Counted from the stretch's first letter, positions 1 to 14,910 are shown. The stretch: 64,000 nt of DNA from Flaccisagitta enflata (GCA_965153355.1 OZ231127.1:37758001-37822000), one strand, 5' to 3'. The notes: generated by a model not told the origin, from the letters alone. Made by a program: numbers and translations.

Positions 1-496
1 AGTTATAAGTGCGGCTTTTTTATTGAGTCGAGTAGTATGTTCCAATCAAAATTTCAAAAAAAGAAAGATACTTTCTTTGATTAGTTTTTTTCAAGGATTT
101 TGAATCTGCAATCAGATTGACAAATTTCCAATTTTGAAAATTTGACCTTATATAGTATTTAGACCTGAGAAATGTAGCCGTAGCCTATCGAGATATTAAC
201 CTGAGACCATTTCTGACTGCAGATTTGGATTCCTTGGGTCAAAATTGGTTTAGTATAGGATGGACAGTAAAATCCCCCAATTTTGACACAATCCTGAGAT
301 TTTTTAGTATAAATGGATTTATTTGAACTTCAATATCAAATCAATTCTAATTCAGATTATTTAGCATAAGATATTGTGAAATCAGCGCAACAGATTGGAC
401 ATTGGACATTGGACATTGGACATGATTCATATTCTCTGCCCACGGTTTCCCAAAAACAAACTAATAAACGAGTGAAATTCAGACAATGCTTTAAGA

Positions 497-1264
497 TACC
501 CTGTCTTCAAAATCAACTGCAACCAACAAAAGATGTATTGCGCGAAAACTATTCATATTTTGAAATTTGGGTTTCTTCTATCTATTAGCATATTACCTGC
601 GGTTATTTCATGCAAAATTTCAGCACCTGAAGCCAAGTAGTTTAGCTTCTATAATATTTTGAAAAGTACCACAAATTCATCAAAACTATGGGATTTTGAC
701 CTGGAATAAAGGAGTTTTGCCTCTTTGATCTTGTAAAAATAGAGCAAATATTGATACAAAATGTTTAAGCTGATCCCAATGGAGGTTCTTTTGCTTACAA
801 TTTTGTTTTTTTGTCAAATGATGTACAATTTTAAGAAATTCCTAACATAAAGAAAAAAATTTTAACATGAAAAGTTAGCAAAACATGAAAAATCTTGGAA
901 AAACAATGAAAAAACATATTAAATTTTGTTCTTTTTGCTGTCTTTTTTTAATCAAGCATGATCCCCTGCAAAAAATCTTTAATTTGAGTCCAATCCCAGA
1001 ATTCTAGCTCAAAGCGTTTAGAAATTATATAGGTTTAAAGTGGAAGACCTCCTTTCTAGTCTGAAATGAAAAACTGTCAAGCAAGATAAGGGTTTTTACT
1101 TGAAACTTGCATAAGCTAAACTATTTGACTATAGGTGCTGAAATTTTGCATGAAAAAACCGCAGGTAATTTGCTACTAGATAGAACAAATCCAAATGAAC
1201 AGATGTGAATAGTTTTTGCGCAATATATCTTTTGTTGGTTGCAGTTGATTTTGAAGACAGGGTA
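497..1264. mobile_element. Palindromic fold-back MITE (about 770 bp) with TA at both ends
   Basis: The two ends are inverted copies of each other: TACCCTGTCTTCAAAATC near 497 and its reverse complement ending at 1264. The arms continue for about 180 bp each, with shared tracts such as TTACCTGCGGTTNTTTCATG and AAATTTCAGCACCT. Both tips carry TA, consistent with a TA target site as in Tc1/mariner-type elements. There is no coding capacity. The middle holds AT-rich sequence and, around 966-1030, a module (ATTTGAGTCCAATCCCAG, then TAGCTCAAAGCGTTTAGAA) that also occurs in other palindromic elements of this window. The inverted repeat is read directly; superfamily assignment is inference. Confidence 0.75.
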
Positions 1265-1630
1265 GTCTGACAATGAACGGTATCATGGCTATGGGGGAAG
1301 GTTGATGATTACTCAATTGTCGAGGCAGTGATGGGCATTGGGCAACATAGGCGAGACAGTGACTGAATGAGACCCGAGAGTCAAAGGATTTGTTTAAAAC
1401 CACGAAATCCAATCTTTGTTTGTTCGTTTGTTTGTTTGAAGTAACGAAATTCATGAAATCTGTGGATTTTCGTTTGTGTCACCTTTTCTGAAAATGTATT
1501 CGATTTCAAATCCTTGGTCTGAGTCGATGGCAGAGGGAGTTCTCTCGGGAAAGGAAGTAAACTTAATTTGCATCTCCTTTCCAGAAGACATAAACTGCAA
1601 AAGTTTTCTGTTTAAAGAGAGGGGGAAGAC

Positions 1631-1634
<4 letters not shown>
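1265..1634. other. No recognisable feature
   Basis: AT-rich non-repetitive sequence. Short open frames here lack any recognisable motif. Confidence 0.4.

Positions 1635-1688
<54 letters not shown>
1635..1688. repeat. (GA)n microsatellite
   Basis: About 27 uninterrupted GA units. Open frames reading RERERE or SLSLSL across it are artefacts of the repeat. Confidence 0.98.
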
Positions 1689-1693
<5 letters not shown>

Positions 1694-1799
1694 AGAGAAT
1701 AAGTTAGTATGTTTGGATGGTATTTAACAAGTCATCCATATCATTAGAAAAAATTTACCAGTATAGTAGGATATATGAGAACAAAGGTCATGGGACCAA

Positions 1800-2110
1800 C
1801 GTCGCGTGCGTCGGCACGTTCAGAAAAAATGTTTGTTAAACAGACAGACAGACTAAGATTTTCAAAAAGACCATTGAACTAGCTGTTTATACCCCAAAGG
1901 TTCATCTCTACTGTTCAAAAACATGAAAATGCGATAAAAAGCATTTAAAAAGAGTTAGTAACTGACAGATGGACTGACAAACCAACATACTGACGGAACG
2001 ACCAACACACCCAAAAGTGGCATAAGGAGTTGCGTGGCACACAACTTATAGATATGTTGAACCAACAGATGGACTAACTTAGAGAACAACGAACTGACCA
2101 ACTGACCAGC
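1800..2110 (+). mobile_element. Degraded HP-type element fragments
   Basis: Contains CGTCGCGTGCGTCGGCACG near 1801, scattered CAGACAGACAGAC and ACTGACGGAACGACC tetranucleotide-like tracts, and at about 2028-2050 a decayed terminal hairpin (AGTTGCGTGGCACACAACTT). These match the 3' half of HP elements but boundaries cannot be fixed. Confidence 0.4.
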
Positions 2111-2243
2111 AGGTGCTTATGAAATGTCATTAAAATGATTAAAACGCCTTTTTAACAACTCTGTGACGGACGGACAGACCGATGGACCAACAGACAGACC
2201 AGTCAACGAGAGTGGCTCACGGAGTCGCCTAGCATGCACAAAA

Positions 2244-2428
2244 ACAAGGCCGGATACACGGCCACCAGTTGCGGACGGGTGGGCAGGAGCGGAAATGCGC
2301 GTTTTCCCACTTTTTGACTCGATGGTTACGGACGGACGGACAGACGGACTGACGGACCGACGGACCGACGGACGGACGGACGGACGGACGGACAAAGTCT
2401 CTTAAAGAGTTGCGTGTCCGCAACTAAA
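2244..2428 (+). mobile_element. HP-B-type short element with ACGG array and 3' hairpin
   Basis: It starts ACAAGGCCGGATACACGGCC. The 5' subterminal motif AGTTGCGGAC lies at 2267-2276 and is followed by GGTGGGCAGGAGCGG. A GGAC/GACC array covers about 2328-2396. The 3' hairpin AGTTGCG-TGTC-CGCAACT is at 2408-2425 and runs into an A tract. The last ten hairpin bases (2416-2425) are the exact reverse complement of the 5' motif. No coding capacity. The plan is like that of HINE non-autonomous Helentron derivatives; that assignment is inference. Confidence 0.75.
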
Positions 2429-2777
2429 AAAAAAAAAAAAAAAAAAACAGTTGAAACTTAATATTGAGCATGTCATCTATTTCATTATCACTGACATACT
2501 TCTTTTTGCCGCAGAGACGTTTTATTTCTTCCTGGTTTCCATCGATAGTTGTTGTGATGCGAAGATTGTCCATCGTTTCTTCGCAATAGTCTCTGTAAAG
2601 AGCAAATTATCATATTTCAGAAAACCTCAAAACAATGAAAATGTCGACTTATATGCAAAAGCTGTTAAAAGTGGTAGTTCAGGTAGCTCACGCTTTTTTT
2701 TTTTTTTTTTTTTGACGGACTAAGATAAACCATCCCTATTTCAAACATTTAGAAATAAAAGGCGAGAAGAATGAAAA

Positions 2778-3045
2778 ACAAGGCCGGATACACGGTAATC
2801 CAGTCGCGGACGGTTGGGCAGGAGCAGTAATGCGTAAACCGCTTGCAATTCAGAATTATTTCGGACTGAGCGGTTGGCAATCCAAGCAATGGGGGACTAA
2901 TGGAAGAATTTACACAGTAAAGTATGGGCATCAAAGAACAAGGATACTGGGCCAATGCCAATGCGATCGGTCGTTTCAATTCACGTTTTTGCCTCTGACC
3001 GACCGACAGATGGACAAAGCTCTTAGGAGGCTAGGAGCGTCGAAA
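2778..3045 (+). mobile_element. HP-A element, 5' half intact, 3' half decayed
   Basis: ACAAGGCCGGATACACGG begins at 2778 and the subterminal motif AGTCGCGGAC is at 2802-2811. The usual middle (GCAGTAATGCGTAAACCGCTTGCAATT in pieces) follows. The array is reduced to CTGACCGACCGACAG near 2997 and the 3' hairpin is not recognisable. Confidence 0.5.
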
Positions 3046-3560
3046 AAGGCGCGTTTGAAAAAAAAATCGTCTTTTAAATAGGCAGATATACCACTACTTC
3101 ATGTTTCTAAAAAGGGCGACTTATCTTTGGTGTGGTTCTAAATATATATCAAATTAGTGTGATCAAACTTATGTGCGTCGGTTCGTCGGTTCGACGGTTC
3201 GACAGATTTAAGAAAGTAACTCACGAGTCAAAGTCGTCTTCACCAGGCACAAAAAGGTTCATTTTTCTCACGATAATTTGAACGCGTTCACCATCGTTTG
3301 CAATTAACCTGAAGCGAAGAAAATTGCAATAGCCATGACCCCATAATCCGTCTCTCTATCTGATTCTCGCCATATTTTTCCATCTTCCTCTCTTTCTCAT
3401 CTTCTCTTTTTTTCTTGTTTCCGTTTTTTTTAGGGGGGGGGGGGAAAGGGGCTTTTTCATTCTCTATCTGTTAGTCTGTCTGTTTGTCTGTCTGACTATG
3501 TGTGTATTTTTCAGTCTGTTTGTCCGTCATTCAGCCTTCCTGTCTCTCTGTCTCTATAGT
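3046..3560. other. Unassigned sequence with a G9-type tract
   Basis: Holds a short run of GTTCGTCGGTTCGACGGTTCGAC (read in pieces, 3178-3200), a T/C-rich stretch and a run of about ten G near 3433. No gene seen. Confidence 0.35.
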
Positions 3561-3566
3561 CAATAC

Positions 3567-3567
<1 letters not shown>

Positions 3568-3634
<67 letters not shown>
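3568..3634. repeat. (TC)n microsatellite
   Basis: About 33 uninterrupted TC units. Confidence 0.98.
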
Positions 3635-3637
<3 letters not shown>

Positions 3638-3910
3638 CTTCGTTTCCATTCTCATTTCTTCTCTTCACATACTTGTAAGTTCGACTACTGCCAGCAGTGT
3701 AGGGTCGAGGGTAATTTTGGTTCCTAATTAATTGTGGCGTTCTCTTGGGCCCGTCTTGGCGAATGGTGAGGGGCGGTTCAGAATCTGATTTATCGGATGA
3801 AATGAATCCGGCTTAGAAGTAAATTGGAAGAATCGTTTCCTCCATAGATCCCTTATGCATTTGGAAGTAAAACCCAGCGTTTCATTGACTTGATTATCAT
3901 TGGAAGGCCT

Positions 3911-4126
3911 TTTTAGTCGCGTGCTACGCGACTCTACACCGCGCTTTGTCGGTCCGTCCGTCGGTCCGTCGGTCCATCGGTCCGTCAGTCCGTCCGTCAC
4001 ACTTTACTTTTTTTGGGTTTTTGCGGTTTTTGGCCTTACTGCTCCTGCCCGAATGATCTGGTGACCTCAATTATGGCCCCTGCCCACCCGCACGCGACTG
4101 GGGTAGCCGTGTATCTGGCCTTGTTT
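3911..4126 (-). mobile_element. HP-C element, complete
   Basis: Read on the minus strand it starts ACAAGGCCAGATACACGGC and carries AGTCGCGTGC (4099-4090) followed by GGGTGGGCAGGGGCC. A second GGGCAGGAGCAGTAAGGCC block and an AAAGTAAAGTGTGACGG junction lead into a GGAC/GACC array. The terminal hairpin AGTCGCGT-AGC-ACGCGACT (3933-3915) precedes AAAAA. The 3' arm plus loop base is the reverse complement of the 5' 10-mer. This is the best complete HP-C copy. Confidence 0.8.
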
Positions 4127-4139
4127 TCATACCGGGTCT

Positions 4140-4412
4140 TACAATGTTGTCTTACAATGTTGTCTTACAATGTTGCCCTCGGGTGATTTGTTGAATTTTG
4201 GTTAAACAGGTAACAATCATTTACCTTAGCTACTTTTGGTAAGCATTAGTGTTTTGGGTTAGACTCAGAATGGATGTTTGCTAAGTTAGTTTTGCTAAAT
4301 GGAAAACTAGGAGTGATGCATGTAGTAACTAGTCAGTGAAGGCTCACAAGGCCTTCTTCCATATATTTTTCAGTTTGGGTATAGTGAGGGATATTGTTCC
4401 ACTTGTCATAAG
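4140..4412 (+). repeat. Dispersed repeat R1
   Basis: Opens with three tandem CTTACAATGTTGT units, then GCCCTCGGGTGATTTGTTG and AGTTTGGGTATAGTGAGGGA. Inverted copies lie at 57955-58125 and, split by a MITE, at about 30130-31085. No coding capacity. It ends just before an HP-C element. Confidence 0.65.
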
Positions 4413-4414
4413 AA

Positions 4415-4609
4415 ACAAGGCCGCATACATGGCTATCCCAGTCACGAGTGGGCAGGGGCTGAATTTGAGGTCACTAGAGAATTTGGGCAGGAGCAGTGAG
4501 GCCAAAGACCGCTAAAACAATGAAAAAAGTAAAACCCACCGCCCAATAGACCAACCAACCGACCGATCGACCAACCAAGCGGAATGTAGAGTCGTGTAGC
4601 ACGCGACTA
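4415..4609 (+). mobile_element. HP-C element, complete but diverged
   Basis: Starts ACAAGGCCGCATACATGGC; the 5' motif is mutated (AGTCACGAGTGGGCAGG). The internal GGGCAGGAGCAGTGAGGCC block is present, the array is short, and the hairpin AGTCGTGTAGCACGCGACT lies at 4590-4608. Confidence 0.7.
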
Positions 4610-4643
4610 AATAGTAAAAATTATTCTGAAGCGATAAAACAAC

Positions 4644-4971
4644 TACCGTATTTCCCCTAATTAGCGCCCGGGGCGCTTACAAAACTGAAAAATGACATTG
4701 CCTCTTTTACCTCCTAATTAGCGCCCCCCTGTAGCAAGTCAGATAAAGAATAAAATACTGAAAAACAGAATAAAACTAAAGATTAAGGGTAGGGAAAATA
4801 TAGATATATGATTTCAACAGAAAAATCCAATTATTAAGTTTGAGAAATAAAAAAACAAAATTATCAACTGAATATTTGACAATTTTTATTAAAATTAAAA
4901 GCACAGCTGAGATGAGAATTTTTTACGAAAGAGGGGGGGGGCGCTAATTAGAGGAGGGGCGCTAATGAAAG
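4644..4971. mobile_element. MITE with (C)TAATTAGCGCCCC ends
   Basis: The left end TACCGTATTTCCCCTAATTAG and right end GGGGGGGCGCTAATTAGAGG are inverted copies, each carrying doubled AATTAGCGCC motifs. The interior is AT-rich. A related, tandemly duplicated copy lies at 55156-55682. Confidence 0.65.
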
Positions 4972-4975
4972 ACCT

Positions 4976-5718
4976 GATATTAACAGTTGCAGTTGGCTCA
5001 CCTTGGTCTTTTTGTGCTCCTGGTGGAACATATTCTGATATCTGAGTCGTTGAAGATGTCGTCACTACAGATGAGTTGAGCAGAGATTCTGTGCGGAAGT
5101 ATGAATGAATGATCTTAAGAATCCGATTGTAATAACAATGCTAGATGTTGACTTTAAAACGTTTGGCAGGGTGTGCAAAATTTTTTGTACTTTTTCTATT
5201 GCTTGAAAACCATACTTGATATGGAAAAGTGTCTCAGTTGGTAACACTAAAAGTACAGCTGATATAATTTCCATACATGACGATGACATGTAGTTTGAAA
5301 AAAAAACCAGAAAATATGATTTTGACATGATTTTGTTTGCAGAGCTGTGTCCACTTGAAATAAAAGGTATTGCAACTTTGTAGGCCCAATGATGGATTTT
5401 TTGAGGAGATATGCATCAAGGGGTGTTGGTTGGGTCAACTAGAAGGGGGTTTTAGCCAACAAAAATGATGTATCAATCAAAATTAGACATAAATGATAAA
5501 CCCACTGTTATGTGATTTTTCACTCAGATTTTTATTGAAAGCACAGTGATTGATTCGTCACTTTTGGAGCACGGTGAAATTGTACTCACAAAATGCGCAA
5601 GATCATCAATTACCCTCAGGTCTTACCAAGATATTCGCGACTCGGCTTAGAAACGGTGAATGTCGTCACTGGGAAACTCTCCGCAAAAGTGAACACAGCA
5701 GCAAAACCCTGAGAGAAA
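4976..5718. other. Unassigned AT-rich sequence
   Basis: Short open frames here have no recognisable domain; nothing supports a gene. Confidence 0.35.
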
Positions 5719-7305
<1,587 letters not shown>

Positions 7306-7734
7306 CTGCTCAATGAGCACGCAATTTAGCTCTTTCGGCTTCTTTTAGATTTTCTGCTATTCTTGGCACCACTTAAATACTTTTACGGATTACTGCCTTT
7401 TAATGGCGTGGCGCTTTTTAAGATTCATTACCTAATGTATTTATCACGCCATTCTCCCTTTTAACGTAAAGAGTAAATCTTAAGCTATCAAATTTCTTGT
7501 ATGACTGAGGGGGAGCTGGGTAAAGACACAGTGGTGTTCAGACCTTTGCGTTAGTGATTCGATCTGACTAAAGGAAAATGTAAGTTTCTAAAAAAATCAT
7601 CTGAACATAGTTGATGAACTTACTTGGGCCGATCTTTGGTTGTCAGTTATGAATTCCATCGTCAGTTCATTGGAAGTTGACCTGAAGGCAAAAAAACATC
7701 TTTCTAGTTGCTTCATATGCTACTCTAAAAACAA

Positions 7735-7736
<2 letters not shown>
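7306..7736. other. Unassigned sequence
   Basis: No repeat family or gene recognised. Confidence 0.35.
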
Positions 7737-8067
<331 letters not shown>

Positions 8068-8550
8068 GAACGCGCAAAGGCGCAAACTCACAAAGTCGGT
8101 CACTGTTTTTCTTGGAAAGGCCGTTTTCGTGTACACCCACCTGTACTCGACCATAGAGGCTCTTCTGCATAAAACGGCCATTTCTGGTGCTGATATGGAA
8201 GAACCATCATAGAGCGATATTCTGTCGGTGCTTTTCTTGCAACTGCGGCAGCTCGCAAAATCAAAGGTTGACGTAATCCAAAATCATTTCGGTCGTTTTT
8301 GTTTGTTTGTGTTTGTGTTTTTGTTTTTGTTATTTGTGGTCATGATGATGTTTACGGATGATGGTTACAAGCATAATGGTTTTTGGGATAGGTACAATAT
8401 TAATGATGATAATCATTTTCAAATTGATAATAATGAGGATGATGATGGTGAGAGACGAATATTGATGGAGGGATGGCGACATCACGACACGATGGTGAAC
8501 ATGAAAAATGAAGAAAAAAAGGGGAGAGACATGAGAATATGGAGGAGAGA

Positions 8551-9154
8551 TACAGTATTATGGGAGCAATGACGACCTAGACTGGAGGATAGATTTTAGG
8601 TACCTTAGTTTTGTTTGTTTCATAATATATTTGAGATTTGGGGTAATTAAAGGTTGCTTTATTGAGTGAAAATATTTGCGTCTCTCAAACTTCAACTTGC
8701 GACTTGACCTCATCAAAACTTCATTTTTCAAAGTTCTAACCTATCTCAATAGATCGGGTGAAAAATTTTATATAGTTTTGAAAAAAAAATCAGCTCAATC
8801 GGTCCATTTTTACAGGTTTTATGGCCATTTTAAGTTTTGCCCAAGAATTTATTTGCATAACTTTGTTTATTAAACATAGCCGTAAAACTTGTAATAATGG
8901 TCCGATTGAGCTGATTTTTTTTTTCAAAATCATGTAAAAATTTTTACCCGATCTAATGAAAATGATTAGAACTATGAAAAATGAAGTCTTGATAAGGTCA
9001 AGTCACAAGTTAAGGTTTAAGAGACGCAAATGCATTCACTCAATAGAGCAACATTTAATTAGCCTAGATCTCAAATATTTCGTGATATAAATGAAATTAA
9101 GATACCTAAAATCTATCCTCCAGTCTAGGTCGTCATTGCCTCTATCGTACTGTA
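8551..9154. mobile_element. Palindromic Tc1/mariner-like MITE (about 600 bp)
   Basis: The ends read TACAGTA (8551) and TACTGTA (9148-9154), i.e. CAGT-type tips flanked by TA, the Tc1/mariner signature. The arms pair for nearly 300 bp each, for example CAATGACGACCTAGACTGG on the left against its reverse complement at about 9120-9137, and AATCAGCTCAATCGGTCC against its complement near 8900. Almost the whole element is a hairpin. No transposase reading frame. Confidence 0.82.
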
Positions 9155-9351
9155 GAGTGATCGAGGTAATCTAATTCTATCTATTGGTTTACCCCAAAGC
9201 CAAAACCAAAATAGAAATAAGTTATATAAACAAACAAATAAATTGATGATGGAGGAAAAACTCACTCGGAAGTTTTGGGTCCCCATCCTAGACGCGGGTA
9301 AAGCTTCACTCGTTGCCCCAAGCTAAAAACAAAGAGAAACTGATTGAATAT

Positions 9352-9397
9352 TTGTTTTTTGTTTTGTTTTTTGTTTTGTTTTGTTTTGTTTTGTATT
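9352..9397. repeat. (TTTTG)n repeat
   Basis: Imperfect TTTTG/TTTTTTG units on the plus strand. Confidence 0.85.
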
Positions 9398-9489
9398 GTT
9401 GCTGATTCATAATTGATACTCGCGTGTTTGTTCATTGTTTTACATTGGATCTTCAAATCCAGGAGATTTTTCTTTTTTCCTCTTTTTCG

Positions 9490-9590
9490 GCGTTTAGCTT
9501 TTTGAGCTTACTGCTCCTGCCCAAATGCTCCAGTGACCATCTCCAGCACTGCTCCTGAACTGGGGTAGCCTTGTATCCGGCCTTGTTTTT
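9490..9590 (-). mobile_element. HP-C element, 5' end only
   Basis: On the minus strand: ACAAGGCCGGATACAAGGC, CTACCCCAGTTC, then GGGCAGGAGCAGTAAGCTC. There is no array or 3' hairpin, so the copy is truncated. Confidence 0.6.
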
Positions 9591-9990
9591 TTGTATTGGC
9601 AACATCTTGATTCTGTTCAGTCTCTTGGCTTACCTTCCGCGCGAATCCAGAGAGACTCTTTGGAATAGAATGGTGACGATTTGTCCGAGTCTGGCCCGGA
9701 ACCGGTAAACGCACTGAGCATTGTTTGGGTAATTCAATGGATAATTCGGCGAGAAAAATCGACCAGTGGTGACGTCGTTCGCATCGAATACATACTGAAG
9801 GGGGAAATGATAGGAGAAAAAGGTTTCCTAATTCATTATTTCATTTATTCATTCAATCATTCAGTACTTCATTGATTCACTGATTGATTTATCTATACAT
9901 TGATTTATTGATTCATACATTCATTTGAAGGTTTGGTCAATCATTCGTTTGTTCATTAATTCCTTAGTTCATTCTTTCATCCACTCATAA

Positions 9991-10083
9991 TTCATATAGT
10001 CATTCATTCATTCATTCATTCATTCATTCATTCATTCATTCATTCATTCATTCTTTCTTTCATTCATTCATTCATTCATTCAT
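9991..10083. repeat. (ATTC)n microsatellite
   Basis: Perfect ATTC units, with degenerate CATT-rich sequence extending upstream to about 9830. Confidence 0.93.
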
Positions 10084-10137
10084 GTGGTAGATAATGGAAT
10101 TCATTTGATTGTTTGCTCTTTCACCCATTCATTCCTT

Positions 10138-10348
<211 letters not shown>

Positions 10349-10577
10349 GCGAGCGCACAAATAACCGTAAAAATGGCCGCTTGCGCGCTCAGCTCTTTCT
10401 ATAACGGTCACAAACTAGTTTTTTTGTGCTTACGAGGCAGTCGTTGTATGGATATGGTGGCCCCAACAATTGTGGCTCCGTTCTACGATAGTTCGACGTT
10501 TTCATTTGGAGATGGCCTGTGAAAACAATTCTGCCGGATAAAACTTTCTTTTTTGCATTCGACTAATCTACAAGAAA

Positions 10578-10696
10578 AAGAAGGCCAAGTAGGCCCATAT
10601 AAGTGCGCCGGGTGGATTGTCAAAGGTTTTCTTGACAGACAGACCAACTGACCTACGCACACGACCGGTTATAGAGGTGCGTTGGTGCCCCTAAAA
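10578..10696 (+). mobile_element. HP-F element
   Basis: Starts near AGAAGGCCAAGTAGGCCC, has AAGTGCGCCGGGTGG as subterminal segment, a short CAGACAGACCAACTGACC array, and ends GGTTATAGAGGTGCGTTGGTGCCCCTAAAAA in pieces. A better-preserved relative is at 28328-28445. Confidence 0.6.
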
Positions 10697-11615
<919 letters not shown>

Positions 11616-11920
11616 CTACTTTTTTCTTTTTCTTTTCTCTTACTTTTGGGCAAGAATCTGAATTGTCCTTTGAATCCTGTCGAGTTGGAGTGGAATGAAT
11701 CCGAGTGGAACTCAAAGACCAGATTGGGAGTGGAAGAGTGATGGAAGGCCGGGACGTTAGTGGCCAAGCGACCGCAGAAAAGGTCGTCCCAGCCCGTGTG
11801 TTCGTTCACACCGGCAGTCCGAAGATGAATGAACATCTTCACGTAATCGCGGCAACGCTGAGACGCGTCGGGACCCTGTGGGGTATTTTGTGTGAGGGTG
11901 GATTATGTGGGGGTGTGAGT

Positions 11921-12058
<138 letters not shown>

Positions 12059-12231
12059 AAGAGCAGGGAGACGGAAACAAGATGATAAGGTGAGTGGGGG
12101 AACACGACGATGGGGTGACACGGTTGGAAGCGAAGGAAGAAATGTGGGGAGGCGGGGTAAACGGGGAAAACCGACAATGGGCACATTTCATGAGAAGTAC
12201 CCTAGGGACGGGGCGATGGAAGAAGCAAATC

Positions 12232-12235
<4 letters not shown>

Positions 12236-12283
<48 letters not shown>
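12236..12283. repeat. (GA)n microsatellite
   Basis: 24 GA units. Confidence 0.98.
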
Positions 12284-12284
<1 letters not shown>

Positions 12285-12365
12285 ATTTGATCGAGTTATG
12301 CTACGTACACAGATCATGAAAGACAAACGGAAAAATAGAACTTCGACACTGTTGATGTTACGTGA

Positions 12366-12556
12366 AAAGGCTGGAAACACGGCTACCCCAGTCGCGTGCG
12401 GGTGGGCAGGGACCGTATTTGAGATCATTTGATTATCTGGGCAGTGAGACCAAATACCGCATAAACACAGGAAAATGTAGTGTGATGGACGAACCGACGG
12501 ACGGACAGTCCGACTACCTATAGAGCGGGGTGTAGAGTGGCGTAGCAGGCGACTAA
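12366..12556 (+). mobile_element. HP-C element
   Basis: Diverged 5' tip (AAAGGCTGGAAACACGGC), then CTACCCCAGTCGCGTGCGG and GGGCAGGGACCG. The array is short (ACCGACGGACGGACAG) and the hairpin AGTGGCGTAGCAGGCGACT at 12536-12554 carries a compensating G/C pair change relative to the consensus AGTCGC stem. AAAAA follows. Confidence 0.72.
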
Positions 12557-12892
12557 AAAGACCATGTGGACGGGTTTGTCCATGGGCTCCGTGGGCGTTT
12601 TTTTACACTGATTGCATTTTTGTGGTTAATCCGCTTTGAAGATTTGAACCGCGATTGTCTCACGGCTTCCTCCATGATAAAATTGAGTTCTTGGCCAATT
12701 TTCGTTCTCCCCTTTTATCACCGTCATCAATCCACAAGAGAAACCTTATTAGCCTGCTTTTTTCTTCGTTGCTCGGTCATGTTGTGTCCTCCACAACATA
12801 AGGACTGAGTGAATGACGCGTCAATATATTTAGCTATTCTTTTCTTACTCAGTCCATCAGGCCTTCCCTTATTGACCGATCAATACAGCTGT

Positions 12893-12993
<101 letters not shown>

Positions 12994-13189
12994 CAATTGC
13001 CCTCACTAAATGATGCATCCTCATGTCCTTTTTATACCATTGCCATTGGCGTCTACTTACAGAATTTAAAAAACCAAAGATGAATTGAATTGATAGCTAT
13101 TATCCGGTCATCTTTTTTTTCTTGGTGTTGATGATTGAAAGATTTCCTAAAGGAGGATTTGATTGGAGATACAAAATCGTGAGATTAGG

Positions 13190-13470
13190 ATCTGCCAATA
13201 TAGATTGTTGATTCATCGATAGCGTCAGGACAACACGAGTCATGATGTCACATGACAAGTCGTGACACGATATGACGCATGCCATGACGACATAAATAAC
13301 GCATACTATCCCATGTCATGAGATGACGCATGCCAAGATATGGCCATAGTATTGTATACAACCCCATATCAATTGTCATGAGATGCCCAGACATAATATG
13401 ACGTGATGTATTAAATGACATGAAACAAGATGACGCCTGCCATTGCATGACACGAGAGTTACGAGCCAAT
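13190..13470. repeat. Degenerate ATGACRCATG-rich tandem region
   Basis: Recurring ATGACGCATGCCA and CATGTCATGAGATGACGC words suggest a decayed minisatellite. The period is unclear. Confidence 0.45.
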
Positions 13471-14479
13471 GTTAACGACTGAAAATTGCCGAATGTCAAA
13501 TCGACCTGAAATGGAATTGAATGACCACCGGCAATCGGTGCAATGGAGAGTCCAGATGGGTTAATGGGAGTACGGGGGGCAAGGGGTTTGGGGTGTGGGT
13601 GGGTCCATTGGGCGAAGAATTGCCACTGTTATGGAATTTCAGACTGCTTTTCTCCTCCGCAGAAGACTATGCTCGAAACACATCCGATCCGTTGACCAAC
13701 GTGAGGATCCGTTGACCAACGTGTCCTTTGGAATTTGGGGACCCGCATTTGCATTAACACCTGTCCACTAATTATTGTCACAGTAATGATAAAGTATAGA
13801 TACCTTGCCAATGCTGGTGGAAAACCATGCAAATCTCTGATATTTGATATTATTTGAGTATTTCTCATAATGACCCACAATTTTTTTTATACTTTTTTCC
13901 GATTTGGTTGCTAGTTCTGTACTTTATCACCTCTGGACAACTAGCAAGCAACACTCAGGTTCCAATTTCTCCACAACTTTGGTTTGAATTTGGAAACCTT
14001 CATTTTCTCAAAATCAATTGAAATCTATGGGCAAAATAAAAAACTTTTCATAAGCTTTTTAGTCGTGAAATCCGCATCTGATTATCTATCTTCATAAAGA
14101 TTTGGTGACCATCTGAAGAAGATTAGGTTTTTCTGGTAATTTCGCCACAATTTGCAGAGGCAATGCTTTTACTGTTTTTGATCTAATTAGATTTTTTTCG
14201 AAGAAATCAAAGTAAAATTCATGAGGAAAATGAAGATTTTTTCATGCTCTAACTGGTGGAAAAATCGGCATGTGGCTAAATATCTCCGTTCAGATTTGAC
14301 AGTTGTTTGATCTTTTGACAATAATAAGTGTACAGGTGTTACTCCGTGACAAATCCGCATCGCCCTTTTATATTTGCTTGATTGCAATGACTGCACGCTT
14401 TCATTTTCATTTCATGTCCTTCATTCCATGTCATTTTGAAGTTTCAAGGGAATGATGAAGAAATGACTCATACACTTCT
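13471..14479. other. Unassigned sequence
   Basis: Includes a 15-bp direct repeat ATCCGTTGACCAACG at about 13686 and 13707. Recurrent AAATCCGCATC words suggest an old AT-rich repeat. No gene supported. Confidence 0.3.
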
Positions 14480-14602
14480 TTTTAGATGCGTCATCGCATC
14501 TCTATAAGAGGGTCTCTGTGTCCGTCCGTCGGTTTGTCGGTCCGTTACGCCTCTTCTAATATCACGCAGATGACGCATCGAGTTGCCCGCCTGGGCTTGT
14601 TT
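14480..14602 (-). mobile_element. HP-D element
   Basis: Read on the minus strand: ACAAGCCCAGGCGGGCAACT, then the subterminal motif GATGCGTCAT (14579-14570), a CGGACCGAC-type array, and the hairpin AGATGCG-ATGA-CGCATCT (14501-14484). The last loop bases plus 3' arm are the reverse complement of the 5' motif. Confidence 0.78.
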
Positions 14603-14675
14603 ATAAGAACCAAGTTTAAAAGAACGTCAGACTTGGCTTGGAAACATCTTTAAAATACCTTTGAAACGAGTTTGT

Positions 14676-14738
14676 GATCGACGGACTGACCGATGGACTG
14701 ACAAGTCGCTTATAGAGTCGCGTAGCACGCGACTTGAA
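14676..14738 (+). mobile_element. HP-C element, 3' end only
   Basis: A GACGGACTGACCGATGG array is followed by AGTCGCTTATAGAGTCGCG and the hairpin AGTCGCGTAGCACGCGACT. The 5' end is missing. Confidence 0.65.
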
Positions 14739-14904
14739 ATAGAAAAGAATGTGAGCAAGGACTCATGCACTCGCTTTTGAGTCGGAAGTTTTGACTTATA
14801 CTAGCGCTGGGGCAAAACGCCGGGAGTTTAGTATTCACAGTTGGTCAATGCTGAGGACAGCGACCCCGTGGGCAACGCTCGTTTGTGAAAATCGCTGAAA
14901 ATTG

Positions 14905-14910
<6 letters not shown>

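Noticed and set aside
2163-2405. Frames rich in DGRTDG or SVRPSVRPSV
   Set aside because: These are translations of the GGAC arrays of HP elements and recur wherever such arrays occur.
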